Below, one piece after another: positions 5,364 to 5,397 of a stretch of 5,397 nt of DNA. Position numbers and translations under genes: made by a program. This DNA comes from Christensenella sp. UBA4626 (GTDB lineage Bacteria; Bacillota; Clostridia; Christensenellales; UBA1242): contig DHNC01000036.1 of the NCBI GenBank assembly GCA_002406115.1, forward strand, positions 1 through 5,397. The letters are read 5' to 3'. Within the stretch, counting starts at the first letter, position 1. Every line of letters begins with the position of its first letter. The notes beneath the pieces are model-generated. The model saw nothing but the letters and a program-made list of their open reading frames with translations. It ran no database searches and had not been told where the DNA came from.

Positions 5364-5397
5364 TAAATAAAATAAATTTTAAAAAATAAATTAAATA

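Overview
The window looks like chromosomal DNA of a low- to mid-GC Gram-positive anaerobe, most likely an uncultured Clostridia-type Firmicute. The grounds are strong AAAGGAG-type ribosome binding sites, SipW-class signal peptides, short intergenic gaps with every gene on the + strand, and a two-gene minimal SUF-like iron-sulfur system of the kind found mainly in anaerobic bacteria and archaea. No tRNA, rRNA, CRISPR array or transposase was seen. Placement below phylum or class cannot be supported from this sequence.

Region A (1-3537) is the end of a surface-protein operon: the tail of one cut-off gene followed by three complete genes separated by only 13, 48 and 20 nt. The second gene (152-808) has a typical SipW-cognate signal peptide and the closing 'FEAVQAE' strand of TasA/camelysin-type proteins. 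The third (857-2662) is a 601-residue mosaic: SipW-type leader, two copies of a 'LP-GYTQLEY...GKFYTN-GSG-FTAG' domain of the concanavalin A/LamG-like type, and a closing beta-rich segment with a 'GWYYY' motif. The fourth (2683-3537) is a single-pass membrane protein with a long Lys/Pro/Ala/Thr-rich cytoplasmic tail and an external beta-rich domain. I infer that they make one extracellular structure (fibre or adhesin plus membrane partner). The dedicated signal peptidase SipW is not in the window and would be expected upstream.

Region B (3538-3703) is a 166-nt intergenic stretch. It holds a GC-rich patch with a direct repeat GCGGGCG, a nested inverted repeat, a hairpin followed by seven T (probable terminator), an extended -10 promoter and a ribosome binding site.

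Region C (3704-5321) is a new two-gene unit with a 14-nt overlap: an ABC ATPase of the SufC/SmsC type and a SufB/SufD-family scaffold of the short SmsB type. Together they would form the iron-sulfur assembly complex. No SufS, SufU, SufE, SufT or SufR gene is adjacent.

Region D (5322-5397) is an almost pure A/T tail with a central palindrome; no gene is seen in it.

The most interesting part is the mosaic lectin-like gene: its two inserted domains are 23-30% GC in the blocks I counted, while the flanking and linker blocks are 48-58% GC, which suggests modular acquisition or shuffling of the binding domains on a TasA-like carrier.
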